Shown here piece by piece: positions 9,060 through 17,222 of a DNA stretch of 64,000 bases. Both the position numbers and the translations under genes were made by a program. The stretch comes from [Muricauda] lutisoli (nom. illeg.). GTDB lineage: Bacteria > Bacteroidota > Bacteroidia > Flavobacteriales > Flavobacteriaceae. A model generated the notes under the pieces. That model ran no database searches. It saw only the letters and a list, made by a program, of their open reading frames with translations, and was not told the origin of the DNA. Numbering within the stretch: position 1 is the first letter of the stretch; every line of letters starts with the position of its first letter. The DNA lies in contig NZ_JAFLND010000001.1 in NCBI RefSeq assembly GCF_017313105.1, positions 1,178,001-1,242,000 of the forward strand, in the 5' to 3' direction.

Positions 9060-9551
9060 TTACTGCGGAGCGTAGAGCAAATGTTCTGCCAAGGTGAAGT
9101 CCACGCTCAGATCATCCTTTAGCTCATACCTAATAATAAGGTCGCCCCAATATTTCCCGTCGGAAAAATCGGCCAGAATCCATTTATGGTTGAGCACTTT
9201 GATCTTGTTGATCTTAAAGTCACTTTCCATTCCTTCATATGGAATCAATGGATTGTCTCCTTTTTGTTCATTGGTTTCCAGCAGCTTATCCTGAATATAC
9301 AACGATGGGTTCTCTAAATTCAAATGTTCGTAGTAGGCCAAAGCATCATCATTGTTTTCCAAGGTGAAATATTGCATGTCCAATACCTTTAAATGCATGG
9401 TCTGCAAGGAATCCTCAAGCTTCACCACCTCTTCTTCAAGTTGTTTTACATCCGAGGTCAACGCTTTTTGCATATTGTTTCCGGTAACATATTGGAAAAG
9501 GGCCAACAACGCGGCAAAAACAAAAAGGTATAGAAAAATGCTGTTTTTCAT
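9060..9551 (-). CDS. Membrane-anchored coiled-coil protein of unknown function
   Basis: A 163-aa protein; ATG at 9551 is preferred over a TTG one codon upstream. Residues ~4-22 are a membrane anchor, residues ~30-55 a coiled coil (KQLEEEVVKLEDSLQ), and the rest a folded domain ending in DFSDGKYWGDLIIRYEL. Such proteins are common in Flavobacteriaceae as 'hypothetical' or, without basis I can see, 'hydrolase'. It starts 5 bases after the stop of the MBL hydrolase, so both are on one minus-strand transcript. Confidence 0.75.
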   Translation of the reverse strand: MKNSIFLYLFVFAALLALFQYVTGNNMQKALTSDVKQLEEEVVKLEDSLQTMHLKVLDMQYFTLENNDDALAYYEHLNLENPSLYIQDKLLETNEQKGDNPLIPYEGMESDFKINKIKVLNHKWILADFSDGKYWGDLIIRYELKDDLSVDFTLAEHLLYAPQ

Positions 9552-9556
9552 CAAAT

Positions 9557-10321
9557 CTAAATTTTAATCTGTAGGTTATCGTAGGCCAAATGTATGTTTT
9601 TGGGCAGACTTTTTTCCACTTCCTCATGAAATCCCAATAGAGCACTGATATGGGTGAAATACGTTTGCTCCGCTCCTACCTTTTCGGCAAATTCCAAAGC
9701 CTCTTCCAAATTAAAATGGGAATGGTGGGGCTCACGTCGCAAAGCATTTACCACCAACACTTTGGCGCCTTTCATTTTTTTGATTTCCTCTTCCTCTACC
9801 CGTTTTACATCTGTCATATAAATAAATTCACCAAAGCGGTACCCAAAAACCTGCAGTCTGTTGTGGAAGGCTTCAATAGGTACAACATCCAAATCGCCCA
9901 AAGGAATATTTTCATTTTTGAAAACCTCATGGACTTGAACGGCAGGAGCCCCTGGGTAACGGTCCTCATCCGCAAAAATATAGTCGAAACGTCTGCGAAG
10001 GGAATCCAACACCCGCGGATGCGCATATACGGGGATATCGCCCTGTCGAAAGAAAAAGGGGCGTATATCATCGATTCCCGCAGTGTGATCGGCATGCTCG
10101 TGGGTAAACAAAATACCATCCAACTTGTCTATCGGATTGGTAAGCATTTGTTGCCTAAAATCTGGTCCGCAATCAATTACATAATTATAATTATTCCAAG
10201 AGATCAATACGGATACCCGCAGCCTTTTGTCCTTGGGGTCCGAACTTAAGCAAACGGGATGATCGCTTCCGATTACCGGTATTCCCTGTGAAGTTCCCGT
10301 ACCCAAAAAAGTAATGGTCAT
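9557..10321 (-). CDS. MBL-fold metallo-hydrolase, PhnP/ribonuclease Z-like
   Basis: A 254-aa cytoplasmic beta-lactamase-fold protein. It has the GTGTSQGIPVIG opening, the metal motif HEHADH at residues 74-79, TDV supplying a later Asp ligand, and H-S-H-F/HISALLG near the C terminus. This matches the PhnP-like phosphodiesterase group, including the HPVCLSSDPKDKR segment. PhnP opens cyclic phosphoribosyl phosphates in phosphonate breakdown, but no phn genes are here, so the substrate is open. In-frame ATG 10333 and TTG 10342 exist, but the perfect TAATTTTG -7 box at 10340-10347 favours ATG 10321. Confidence 0.85.
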   Translation of the reverse strand: MTITFLGTGTSQGIPVIGSDHPVCLSSDPKDKRLRVSVLISWNNYNYVIDCGPDFRQQMLTNPIDKLDGILFTHEHADHTAGIDDIRPFFFRQGDIPVYAHPRVLDSLRRRFDYIFADEDRYPGAPAVQVHEVFKNENIPLGDLDVVPIEAFHNRLQVFGYRFGEFIYMTDVKRVEEEEIKKMKGAKVLVVNALRREPHHSHFNLEEALEFAEKVGAEQTYFTHISALLGFHEEVEKSLPKNIHLAYDNLQIKI

Positions 10322-10339
10322 CTTATCATCCATTAAATC

Positions 10340-10347
10340 CAAAATTA
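10340..10347 (-). promoter_or_regulatory. -7 box TAATTTTG for the MBL hydrolase
   Basis: It matches the Bacteroidota TAnnTTTG consensus on the minus strand and lies just upstream of the MBL hydrolase start. It implies a short 5' leader and helps fix the start at 10321. No clear -33 TTG was found at the usual spacing. Confidence 0.55.
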
Positions 10348-10381
10348 TAACTTATTTATTTAATAGATTGCTTGAAGAGTG

Positions 10382-10389
10382 TAACTTTG
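10382..10389 (+). promoter_or_regulatory. -7 box TAACTTTG for the 485-aa protein
   Basis: A perfect TAnnTTTG match 22 bases before ATG 10411. Together with 10340-10347 it makes a divergent promoter pair in the 89-base gap. Confidence 0.6.
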
Positions 10390-10410
10390 CTGTACATTAA
10401 AAAAACGGAC

Positions 10411-11862
10411 ATGCCGAGCATACCAAGCAAAGAAAATGCTTTTGAAAACATTCCTTCCATAAAGGCGAAAACCCTTAGGATCAACTTGAATCAAGATATT
10501 TACGGAACCTTTGCCGAAATTGGGGCCGGCCAAGAAACCGCTAGGCACTTTTTTAGAGCTGGAGGGGCTTCCGGGACCATTGCAAAGGCAATGAGTGCTT
10601 ACGATAAATCTTTTAGTGATGCCATTTACGGTATCGAGGAAGATGGGCGTTATGTAACCCAATCCCGATTAAAAAAGATGTTGGACCATGAGATGCGTTT
10701 GGTCGAAGAACGGATCAGTAGGGACAGTAACCCGGACTATTTATTCTTTAGTTATGCCAATACTGTGGCCACCATTGATTTTTCCAAGAGGTACAAAGGG
10801 CATGGCTGGGTTGGACTTCGTTTTCAGTTAGATCCGGACCAGAAGGAATATGATGAAATTGTACTGCATATCCGGTTCAAACAAAACGAAGCTAGATTAC
10901 AACAGGAAACCCTTGGTATTTTAGGTGTAAACTTGATCTATGGGGCCTTCTTTAAATTCCATAAGCCCAAAAAGCTATTAAAATATCTATACGATCATAT
11001 TGACCATGATACTTTGGAGATTGATATGATCAACTTTACAGGACCTAATTTTGCTGATGTCGATAACCGTTTGATGAGTCTTCAGCTTATTAAAAACGAC
11101 ATGACGGATGCGGTAATGTTCGGTCCTGATGGGAACAACTTGCTTCCGGCAGCGGTGCTTTACAAGAAAAATATCTTGGCATTGCGTGGTAGTTTTAGAC
11201 CTGTGACCAAGGTAAATATGGACATGTTCCAGAAATCGTACGATATTTTTATCAGGGAGCAGACGGTGGATATGGAAAATGCCATCGTTGTTTTTGAGAT
11301 AACACTTTCCAACCTTAAGGCTGCCGGTGAAATTGATGAACAGGATTTTATGGACCGAGCGGAATTGCTTTGTTCTCTTGGCCACACGGTATTGATCTCC
11401 AAATTCCAGGAGTATTATAAACTCGTGGAATACTTTAATAATTACACCAAGGCCAAAATTGGATTGACCATGGGTGTCAACAACTTGGTGGATGTATTTG
11501 ATGAAAAATATTATCGTCACTTAAGTGGTGGCATCTTGGAGGCGTTCGGTAAGTTGTTCTTTAAAGATCTGAAGGTTTACCTATACCCGATGAAGGATCC
11601 AGAAACGGGCCAGATACTTACCAGTAACAATGTGAAAGTTCACCCACGAATGAAGGAGCTGTACAAGTTCTTTAAATACAATGGCAAGGTGATGGACATT
11701 ATTGACTACGACCCTGATGTACTCCACATTTTTTCAAGGGACGTACTCAAGAAAATCATCAAGAAAGATGAAGGGTGGGAAAAAGAATTGCCCGAAGGTA
11801 TTGCAGAGATTATAAAGGAGAAAAACCTATTTACCAGAAAAGTTCTGGAAGAGAAAGAATAG
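10411..11862 (+). CDS. Conserved Bacteroidota protein of unknown function, 483 aa
   Basis: A soluble protein without signal peptide or membrane segment. The start is ATG 10411 (MPSIPSK); the frame runs up to a TTG at 10372 but the -7 box at 10382-10389 would then lie inside the gene. Close relatives are widespread in Flavobacteriia and carry conflicting automatic names (TonB-dependent receptor, nicotinate-nucleotide adenylyltransferase). Neither fits: there is no barrel or plug, and no HxGH nucleotidyltransferase motif. Conserved-looking stretches are DIYGTFAEIGAGQETARHFFRAGGASGTIAKAMSAYD-like (residues ~30-66) and FGPDGNNLLP. I cannot assign a function. A bidirectional terminator follows. 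Confidence 0.8.
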   Translation: MPSIPSKENAFENIPSIKAKTLRINLNQDIYGTFAEIGAGQETARHFFRAGGASGTIAKAMSAYDKSFSDAIYGIEEDGRYVTQSRLKKMLDHEMRLVEERISRDSNPDYLFFSYANTVATIDFSKRYKGHGWVGLRFQLDPDQKEYDEIVLHIRFKQNEARLQQETLGILGVNLIYGAFFKFHKPKKLLKYLYDHIDHDTLEIDMINFTGPNFADVDNRLMSLQLIKNDMTDAVMFGPDGNNLLPAAVLYKKNILALRGSFRPVTKVNMDMFQKSYDIFIREQTVDMENAIVVFEITLSNLKAAGEIDEQDFMDRAELLCSLGHTVLISKFQEYYKLVEYFNNYTKAKIGLTMGVNNLVDVFDEKYYRHLSGGILEAFGKLFFKDLKVYLYPMKDPETGQILTSNNVKVHPRMKELYKFFKYNGKVMDIIDYDPDVLHIFSRDVLKKIIKKDEGWEKELPEGIAEIIKEKNLFTRKVLEEKE

Positions 11863-11864
11863 AA

Positions 11865-11897
11865 ATAAAAAAGGCGCTGGTTCAGCGCCTTTTTTAT
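11865..11897. terminator. Bidirectional terminator between convergent genes
   Basis: AAAAAAGGCGCTG / CAGCGCCTTTTTT with a 3-base loop; A and T runs on both sides let it stop transcripts from both directions (the 10411 gene and bcp). Confidence 0.85.
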
Positions 11898-12349
11898 TAA
11901 GCCAATATTTGGGCTGCGTGATCTTTTGTCTTTACCTTTTCGATAACATTTTCAACAACGCCATCACCATCAATAACAAATGTGGTACGGTGGATGCCAT
12001 CATATTCCTTGCCCATAAATTTCTTTGGTCCCCAAACACCAAAGGTGTTGATAACAGTATGGTCCTCATCGGCCAGTAAAGGGAAAGGAAATTCGTATTT
12101 GTCCCTAAAATTGGATTGTTTCTTTTCCGAATCGGCACTTACGCCCAAAAGCTCGAAACCTTGGTCCTGTAATTCTTTATAATTGTCTCGTAAATTACAG
12201 GCTTCCGCAGTACAACCAGGGGTATTGGCCTTGGGGTAGAAAAAAACAACCAATTTTTTGCCTTTGTAATCACTAAGATTAATTGTGTTGCCGTCTTGGT
12301 CTTTTGCTGAAAAATCAGGTACTTTATCCCCTACTTTTAACATATTCAT
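11897..12349 (-). CDS. bcp: Thioredoxin-dependent thiol peroxidase (BCP-type peroxiredoxin)
   Basis: A 150-aa peroxiredoxin of the BCP/PrxQ class that reduces hydrogen peroxide and organic hydroperoxides in the cytoplasm with thioredoxin as electron donor. The peroxidatic Cys46 sits in NTPGCTAEAC with the resolving Cys51 five residues on, the PrxQ alpha2 arrangement. GVSADS and RTTFVID are family hallmarks and the length is normal. It is divergent from nth and has a -7 box TAACTTTG in the shared 55-base gap. Confidence 0.95.
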   Translation of the reverse strand: MNMLKVGDKVPDFSAKDQDGNTINLSDYKGKKLVVFFYPKANTPGCTAEACNLRDNYKELQDQGFELLGVSADSEKKQSNFRDKYEFPFPLLADEDHTVINTFGVWGPKKFMGKEYDGIHRTTFVIDGDGVVENVIEKVKTKDHAAQILA

Positions 12350-12389
12350 GTGCGTTGCTATTGAATTAATTGTTTAATATTTACATTCT

Positions 12390-12397
12390 CAAAGTTA
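12390..12397 (-). promoter_or_regulatory. -7 box TAACTTTG for bcp
   Basis: The minus strand matches TAnnTTTG about 40 bases before the bcp start, in the divergent bcp/nth gap. A possible TTG element lies 16 bases further up, inside nth. Confidence 0.55.
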
Positions 12398-12404
12398 AAC
12401 AAAT

Positions 12405-13067
12405 ATGACCAAACAAGAAAAGGTTGATTTTGCTATCAAAACCTTGGACGAACTCTATCCTAAAATTCCGATTCCTTTAGATCATAAAGACCCCTATACC
12501 TTATTGATCGCGGTTTTACTATCTGCCCAAAGTACCGATGTTAGGGTCAATCAAATCACCCCGTTGTTATTTGAAAAAGCGGATAACCCCTATGATATGG
12601 TCAAACTATCGGAGGATGAGATTCGAGAAATCATTAAACCAGTCGGCCTCTCCCCCATGAAATCCAAAGGTATCTATGGCCTTTCCAAAATACTGATCGA
12701 AAAATATAAGGGTGAAGTACCCAGAGACATCGCACTACTGGAAGAATTGCCTGCAGTGGGCCACAAAACCGCTAGTGTAGTAGTTTCGCAGGCCTTTGGA
12801 ATCCCTGCATTTCCAGTGGACACCCATATACATCGGTTGATGTACCGGTGGGGTTTTAGCAGCGGTAAAAATGTGGTACAAACGGAACGCGATGCCAAAC
12901 GATTGTTCCCTGAAGAAATCTGGAATCGATTGCATCTTCAAATTATTTGGTACGGTAGGGAATATTCCCCTGCCAGGGGCTGGGACTTGGATAAAGATAT
13001 TATTACCAAGACCATTGGAAGAAAATCGGTGATCAACGAATATTATAAAAACAAAAAGAGCCGCTAA
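12405..13067 (+). CDS. nth: Endonuclease III-like DNA glycosylase without iron-sulfur cluster
   Basis: A 220-aa HhH-GPD glycosylase/AP lyase of base-excision repair that removes oxidised pyrimidines. The hairpin-helix-hairpin LPAVGHKTA carries the Schiff-base Lys121 and the catalytic Asp139 is in PVDTHIHR, matching Lys120/Asp138 of E. coli Nth. The C-terminal Cys-x6-Cys-x2-Cys-x5-Cys cluster loop is missing: the stretch after IIWYGREYSPARG has none of the cysteines, and the whole protein contains no cysteine at all. The last codons (AAG AGC CGC) are the left arm of the terminator. Confidence 0.9.
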   Translation: MTKQEKVDFAIKTLDELYPKIPIPLDHKDPYTLLIAVLLSAQSTDVRVNQITPLLFEKADNPYDMVKLSEDEIREIIKPVGLSPMKSKGIYGLSKILIEKYKGEVPRDIALLEELPAVGHKTASVVVSQAFGIPAFPVDTHIHRLMYRWGFSSGKNVVQTERDAKRLFPEEIWNRLHLQIIWYGREYSPARGWDLDKDIITKTIGRKSVINEYYKNKKSR

Positions 13068-13080
13068 TTGCGGCTCTTTT
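13053..13080 (+). terminator. Terminator overlapping the end of nth
   Basis: AAAAGAGCCGC / GCGGCTCTTTT with a 5-base loop. The nth stop codon TAA lies in the loop, so the stem is partly coding. Confidence 0.8.
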
Positions 13081-13099
13081 CGTCAGTTTGATCCTTAAA

Positions 13100-13243
13100 T
13101 TAATTCAATGTTGCTTCAAACTGGTGTTTTTTGTAGTCAACTACATGAATCGATTTTGAAAAGCTAAGTAAAAAATCTACTGTTTCCCGACTTGCTTTTA
13201 CCGTTTTTACGGATTTTTGTTCTTCAGAGTAAATGTTTTCCAT
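13100..13243 (-). CDS. Small conserved protein (47 aa) downstream of the ECF sigma factor
   Basis: ATG at 13243 to TAA at 13100-13102 encodes 47 residues starting MENIYSEEQKS and ending FEATLN, with a central TVDFLLSFSKSIHVV segment. It is too short for most gene finders. Similar ORFs with a VNFLL/VDFLL..S core are familiar from flavobacterial genomes. It lies 76 bases after the sigma factor on the same strand, so it is probably co-transcribed. A role as a modulator of the sigma factor is only a guess. Confidence 0.65.
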   Translation of the reverse strand: MENIYSEEQKSVKTVKASRETVDFLLSFSKSIHVVDYKKHQFEATLN

Positions 13244-13319
13244 ATTCTAGCGTAAGTAATTGTTTCCATTATATAACGGCGCTAGATTGGAAATATTGTT
13301 GGCTTCGACGTAATGCCGA

Positions 13320-13904
13320 TTAATTCGTTAAAACGATATTTTTACGCTCTACGATTTTTCTAAGGTTTATAAGGGCATATCTCATTCTACCCAAAGCTGT
13401 ATTGATGCTCACATTTGTGTTTTCGGATATTTCCTTAAAGCTCATATCCTTGTAAATACGCATGATCAATACTTCTCTCTGATCATCAGGCAATTCATCG
13501 ATTAGAACCGTAAGATCACTTTCAATTTGATCTTTGATCAATTGCTTTTCTGCGTTCAACTTTTCATCCTTGATTACGGAGAAAATGTTGAAATCGTCGC
13601 TACCCTCGAATTTGGGCATTCTTTTATTTTTACGGAAGTGGTCTATCACCAAGTTGTGAGCAATACGCATCACCCAAGGTAAAAATTTACCTTCTTCGCT
13701 GTATTTTCCTTTTTTAAGGGTTTTGATCACCTTTATAAAAGTATCCTGGAAGATGTCCTCTGCAACATCTCTGTCCAAAACTTTGCTGTAAATAAAACTG
13801 GTGATTCTTTGGTTGTGCCTGTTAATCAGGATTTCAAGAGCCTTTTCGTCTCCGTCAATATAATTCTTTACTAAAATCGAGTCTTTAATCTGTAGTTGTT
13901 CCAT
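13320..13904 (-). CDS. ECF-type RNA polymerase sigma factor
   Basis: A 194-aa sigma-70-family protein. Region 2 covers about residues 25-95 (AEDIFQDTFIKVIKTL, then FLPWVMRIAHNLVIDHFRK for -10 recognition) and region 4 about 130-185 (LPDDQREVLIMRIYKDMSFKEISENTNVSINTALGRMR), the helix-turn-helix that reads the -35. No anti-sigma gene is adjacent; instead a 47-aa ORF follows. This type is conserved across Flavobacteriaceae. Which promoters it serves cannot be told from this window. Confidence 0.9.
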   Translation of the reverse strand: MEQLQIKDSILVKNYIDGDEKALEILINRHNQRITSFIYSKVLDRDVAEDIFQDTFIKVIKTLKKGKYSEEGKFLPWVMRIAHNLVIDHFRKNKRMPKFEGSDDFNIFSVIKDEKLNAEKQLIKDQIESDLTVLIDELPDDQREVLIMRIYKDMSFKEISENTNVSINTALGRMRYALINLRKIVERKNIVLTN

Positions 13905-14129
13905 ACAAATTACTTTTTTTGGGTTAAAATCACAGTCCCCCCTTTGTCAAGAAAGACTATAGTTATTCAGTTTTTAATCTTTAAAAAGTAATTATTCTGT
14001 ATAGGCCTATCAGGATTTTAATTACACTTCGAATATAGATAATTAGGCAGGCGACCTAAAATCTATGTTGTGAGTTGACGATTTTTATATGTTAACTGCT
14101 ACAATATACGTATTAAGTGTGGTGTATCG

Positions 14130-14137
14130 TATCTTTG
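14130..14137 (+). promoter_or_regulatory. -7 box TATCTTTG for uvrA
   Basis: A perfect TAnnTTTG match 18 bases before the uvrA ATG, giving a very short leader. It lies in the 251-base divergent gap shared with the sigma factor gene. Confidence 0.55.
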
Positions 14138-14155
14138 AAACCCTAATTTTAACAA

Positions 14156-16936
14156 ATGGCAATCAATATCAACGTAGATCCCAAGCAGAATATTATCATA
14201 AAGGGTGCCAAACTGCATAACCTAAAGAATATAGATGTCGTCATCCCAAGGAATAAATTGGTGGTAATCACGGGTTTATCCGGTTCTGGGAAGTCTAGTT
14301 TAGCTTTTGATACACTGTATGCCGAAGGACAGCGTAGATATGTGGAGAGCCTCTCCTCCTACGCACGACAATTTTTAGGGAAATTGGATAAACCTAAAGT
14401 GGACTATATAAAAGGTATAGCCCCAGCGATTGCCATTGAACAAAAGGTAAACTCCACCAATCCCAGATCCACTGTCGGGACCACAACCGAAATCTATGAT
14501 TACCTAAAGTTGTTGTATGCCCGAATCGGGAAGACCATTTCCCCTATCTCTGGTAAAGAAGTGAAAAAGCATACGGTTACCGATGTGATCGATTATATAA
14601 AGGAGTTGAACGAGAGAGATAAGCTCCTGTTATTGGCTCCTATCACTATTAGTGATGAGCGGGAACCGTTAAAGTCGTTGGAACTTTTCTCCAAGCAAGG
14701 ATATGCCCGTATTAAATACAAAGGAGAAGTAATCCGAATCGATCAGGCTCCAGAAGATATTGGTAGGGAATTCGACCTTGTAGTGGACCGCATTATTGTT
14801 AAGGATGATGAGGACTTTTTCAATCGCCTGGCCAATGCTGTGGACAATGCATTTTTTGAAGGGAAGGGCCAATGTGCCATTGAAAACCTTCAGACTGGTA
14901 AGACAAAAACCTTTAGTAACCAGTTTGAGCTCGATGGGATGAAGTTTTTGGAACCGAACGTTCACTTGTTCAGTTTCAACAATCCGTACGGGGCCTGCCC
15001 AAAATGTGAAGGCTATGGGGATGTTATCGGTATTGATGACGATTTGGTGATTCCCAATACAGCTTTATCCGTTTACGAAAATGCCGTTTTTCCTTGGCGG
15101 GGCGAAAGTATGGGCTGGTACCGTGATCAATTGGTGAATTCAGCTTACAAGTTTGATTTTCCCATACACAAACCCTGGTTTGAGCTTTCCGAAGAACAAA
15201 AACAATTGGTTTGGGACGGGAACGATCATTTTATAGGAATCCACAAGTTTTTTGAACAGTTGGAGGAAAAAAGTTATAAAATCCAGAACAGGGTGATGCT
15301 TTCCCGTTACCGCGGCAAGACCAGATGTGCTGTATGTAAAGGAAAACGACTGCGCAAGGAAGCGGATTATGTAAAGGTAGGCGGTAAATCCATTTCGGAT
15401 TTGATCGAACTGCCCATTAAACAGTTAACCCCATTTTTTGAAGCCTTGCAACTTTCCGAGCACGATACCTCCATTTCCAAAAGGCTGCTCAAAGAAATCA
15501 CTACACGTTTGGACTTTTTGGACAAAGTAGGTTTGAGCTACCTTACCTTGAATAGAAAATCCAATACACTGTCAGGTGGAGAAAGTCAACGTATCAACTT
15601 GGCCACTTCTTTGGGAAGTAGCCTGGTGGGTTCCATGTATATTCTGGACGAGCCCAGTATAGGATTGCACCCACGAGATACAGAAAACCTGATTGAAGTG
15701 CTTAAATCCCTCAGGGACTTGGGCAATACCGTTATCGTCGTGGAGCATGATGAAGATATTATGAAGGCCGCAGATGAAATCATTGATATTGGACCAGAGG
15801 CGGGAACCTTGGGCGGCAAAGTTGTGGCCACGGGAGACTGGGAAACCATCCTTACCTCCGATTCCTTGACGGCATCCTACCTCAACGGAACAATGGAAAT
15901 CCCTGTGCCCAAAGAGCGTAGGAATTCCAAACATTACATTCAGATCAAGGGTGCACGCGAAAACAACCTTAAAAATATAGATGTCACATTTCCTTTGAAT
16001 GTGCTTACCGTTGTTACTGGAGTATCCGGGAGTGGAAAAAGTACCTTGGTAAGAAAAATACTGTATCCTTCCATATTAAAAGAGACGGGCGGGTACGGTG
16101 AAAAGGCAGGCCAGTTCTCTGCCATGGAAGGAAAGTATTCCCATATCAAACACGTGGAATTTGTGGACCAAAATCCCATAGGCCGTTCTTCGCGTTCCAA
16201 TCCTGTTACCTATATAAAGGCCTACGATGATATCCGAAGCCTGTTCGCATCACAAAAATTAAGCAAGTTACGTGGCTATAAGGCCAAACATTTCTCTTTT
16301 AATGTGGATGGTGGCCGTTGCGAAAAATGTAAGGGCGAAGGTGAAATTACAGTAGAAATGCAGTTTATGGCGGATGTTCATTTGGAATGTGACGCCTGTG
16401 ATGGCAAACGGTTCAAAAAAGATATTTTAGAGGTCCAGTTTGAAGGCAAAAACATCGACGACGTACTTAATATGACCATTGATGATGCCATTGAACACTT
16501 TTCAACCCAAAAACAAGATAAAATAGTTGCCAAGCTTAAGCCGCTGCAAGATGTTGGTTTGGGTTATGTGGCCTTAGGGCAGTCCTCCTCTACCCTGTCC
16601 GGTGGTGAAGCACAGCGTATAAAGCTCGCATCGTTCTTGGTGAAAGGCCATACCAAGGAAAAAGCCCTGTTCATCTTTGATGAGCCCACAACGGGACTAC
16701 ACTTTCACGATATTAAAAAGTTACTCAAATCCTTTGACGAGTTGATAGGCAAAGGACATTCCGTTATTGTGATAGAGCACAATATGGAATTGGTAAAATG
16801 TGCCGATTATATTATAGATCTTGGCCCCGAAGGTGGTGAAAAAGGTGGTAATTTGGTGGTAGAGGGAACTCCCGAGGAAATCATCAAGAACACAAAATCC
16901 TACACTGCAAAATACTTGAAAAACACCTTATCGTAA
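14156..16936 (+). CDS. uvrA: Excinuclease ABC subunit A
   Basis: A 926-aa UvrA, the damage-sensing ATPase of nucleotide excision repair that loads UvrB. It has two ABC modules: Walker A GLSGSGKSS at 40-48 with LSGGESQR in the first half, and GVSGSGKST with LSGGEAQR in the second. The zinc-binding pairs CPKC/CAVC and CEKC/CDAC, and DEPSIGLH/DEPTTGLH, are intact. Length and motifs are normal. The protein has the usual Bacteroidota sequence and no oddity. uvrB and uvrC are not in the window. Confidence 0.97.
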   Translation: MAININVDPKQNIIIKGAKLHNLKNIDVVIPRNKLVVITGLSGSGKSSLAFDTLYAEGQRRYVESLSSYARQFLGKLDKPKVDYIKGIAPAIAIEQKVNSTNPRSTVGTTTEIYDYLKLLYARIGKTISPISGKEVKKHTVTDVIDYIKELNERDKLLLLAPITISDEREPLKSLELFSKQGYARIKYKGEVIRIDQAPEDIGREFDLVVDRIIVKDDEDFFNRLANAVDNAFFEGKGQCAIENLQTGKTKTFSNQFELDGMKFLEPNVHLFSFNNPYGACPKCEGYGDVIGIDDDLVIPNTALSVYENAVFPWRGESMGWYRDQLVNSAYKFDFPIHKPWFELSEEQKQLVWDGNDHFIGIHKFFEQLEEKSYKIQNRVMLSRYRGKTRCAVCKGKRLRKEADYVKVGGKSISDLIELPIKQLTPFFEALQLSEHDTSISKRLLKEITTRLDFLDKVGLSYLTLNRKSNTLSGGESQRINLATSLGSSLVGSMYILDEPSIGLHPRDTENLIEVLKSLRDLGNTVIVVEHDEDIMKAADEIIDIGPEAGTLGGKVVATGDWETILTSDSLTASYLNGTMEIPVPKERRNSKHYIQIKGARENNLKNIDVTFPLNVLTVVTGVSGSGKSTLVRKILYPSILKETGGYGEKAGQFSAMEGKYSHIKHVEFVDQNPIGRSSRSNPVTYIKAYDDIRSLFASQKLSKLRGYKAKHFSFNVDGGRCEKCKGEGEITVEMQFMADVHLECDACDGKRFKKDILEVQFEGKNIDDVLNMTIDDAIEHFSTQKQDKIVAKLKPLQDVGLGYVALGQSSSTLSGGEAQRIKLASFLVKGHTKEKALFIFDEPTTGLHFHDIKKLLKSFDELIGKGHSVIVIEHNMELVKCADYIIDLGPEGGEKGGNLVVEGTPEEIIKNTKSYTAKYLKNTLS

Positions 16937-17128
16937 TCGATTTTTTGTTCATCTGAATGGTTAGTGAACCAAGGTATCGATCGTAGTAGATTATCCTCCA
17001 AAGGATATGGGGAATCACAGCTGATCAATAACTGTTCCAATGGTGTAAACTGTTCAGAAGATGCACATCAATTAAACCGAAGATCAATGTTCATTATCAA
17101 ATAAATCGTTCAATTTTCATTTTTTTAT

Positions 17129-17141
17129 ACTGATAATCAGT
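17129..17141 (+). promoter_or_regulatory. Palindrome upstream of the sigma-54 promoter
   Basis: ACTGAT-A-ATCAGT is a perfect odd-centred palindrome 13 bases before the -24 element. It could bind an enhancer-binding protein or another regulator. The rest of the 286-base gap after uvrA holds no ORF. Confidence 0.4.
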
Positions 17142-17153
17142 GTGTTAAGATTT

Positions 17154-17171
17154 TTGGCACGCTGATTGCAT
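17154..17171 (+). promoter_or_regulatory. Sigma-54 (RpoN) promoter, -24/-12
   Basis: TTGGCACG-N4-TTGCAT matches the sigma-54 consensus (TGGCACG-N4-TTGC) at every fixed position with correct spacing. It is intergenic, points at the Arg/Ser-rich protein gene, and would start RNA near 17182, about 40 bases before the ATG. Most other genes here have the TAnnTTTG type of box, so this gene is under separate control. Confidence 0.8.
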
Positions 17172-17222
17172 TAAACAGGGTGGATGTAAATAGTTGCATC
17201 TAGAACTTAAAAACCTTGTAGT

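Noticed and set aside
9650..10249. 199-codon plus-strand ORF opposite the MBL hydrolase
   Set aside because: Shadow of a well-conserved gene; the protein has no recognisable features.
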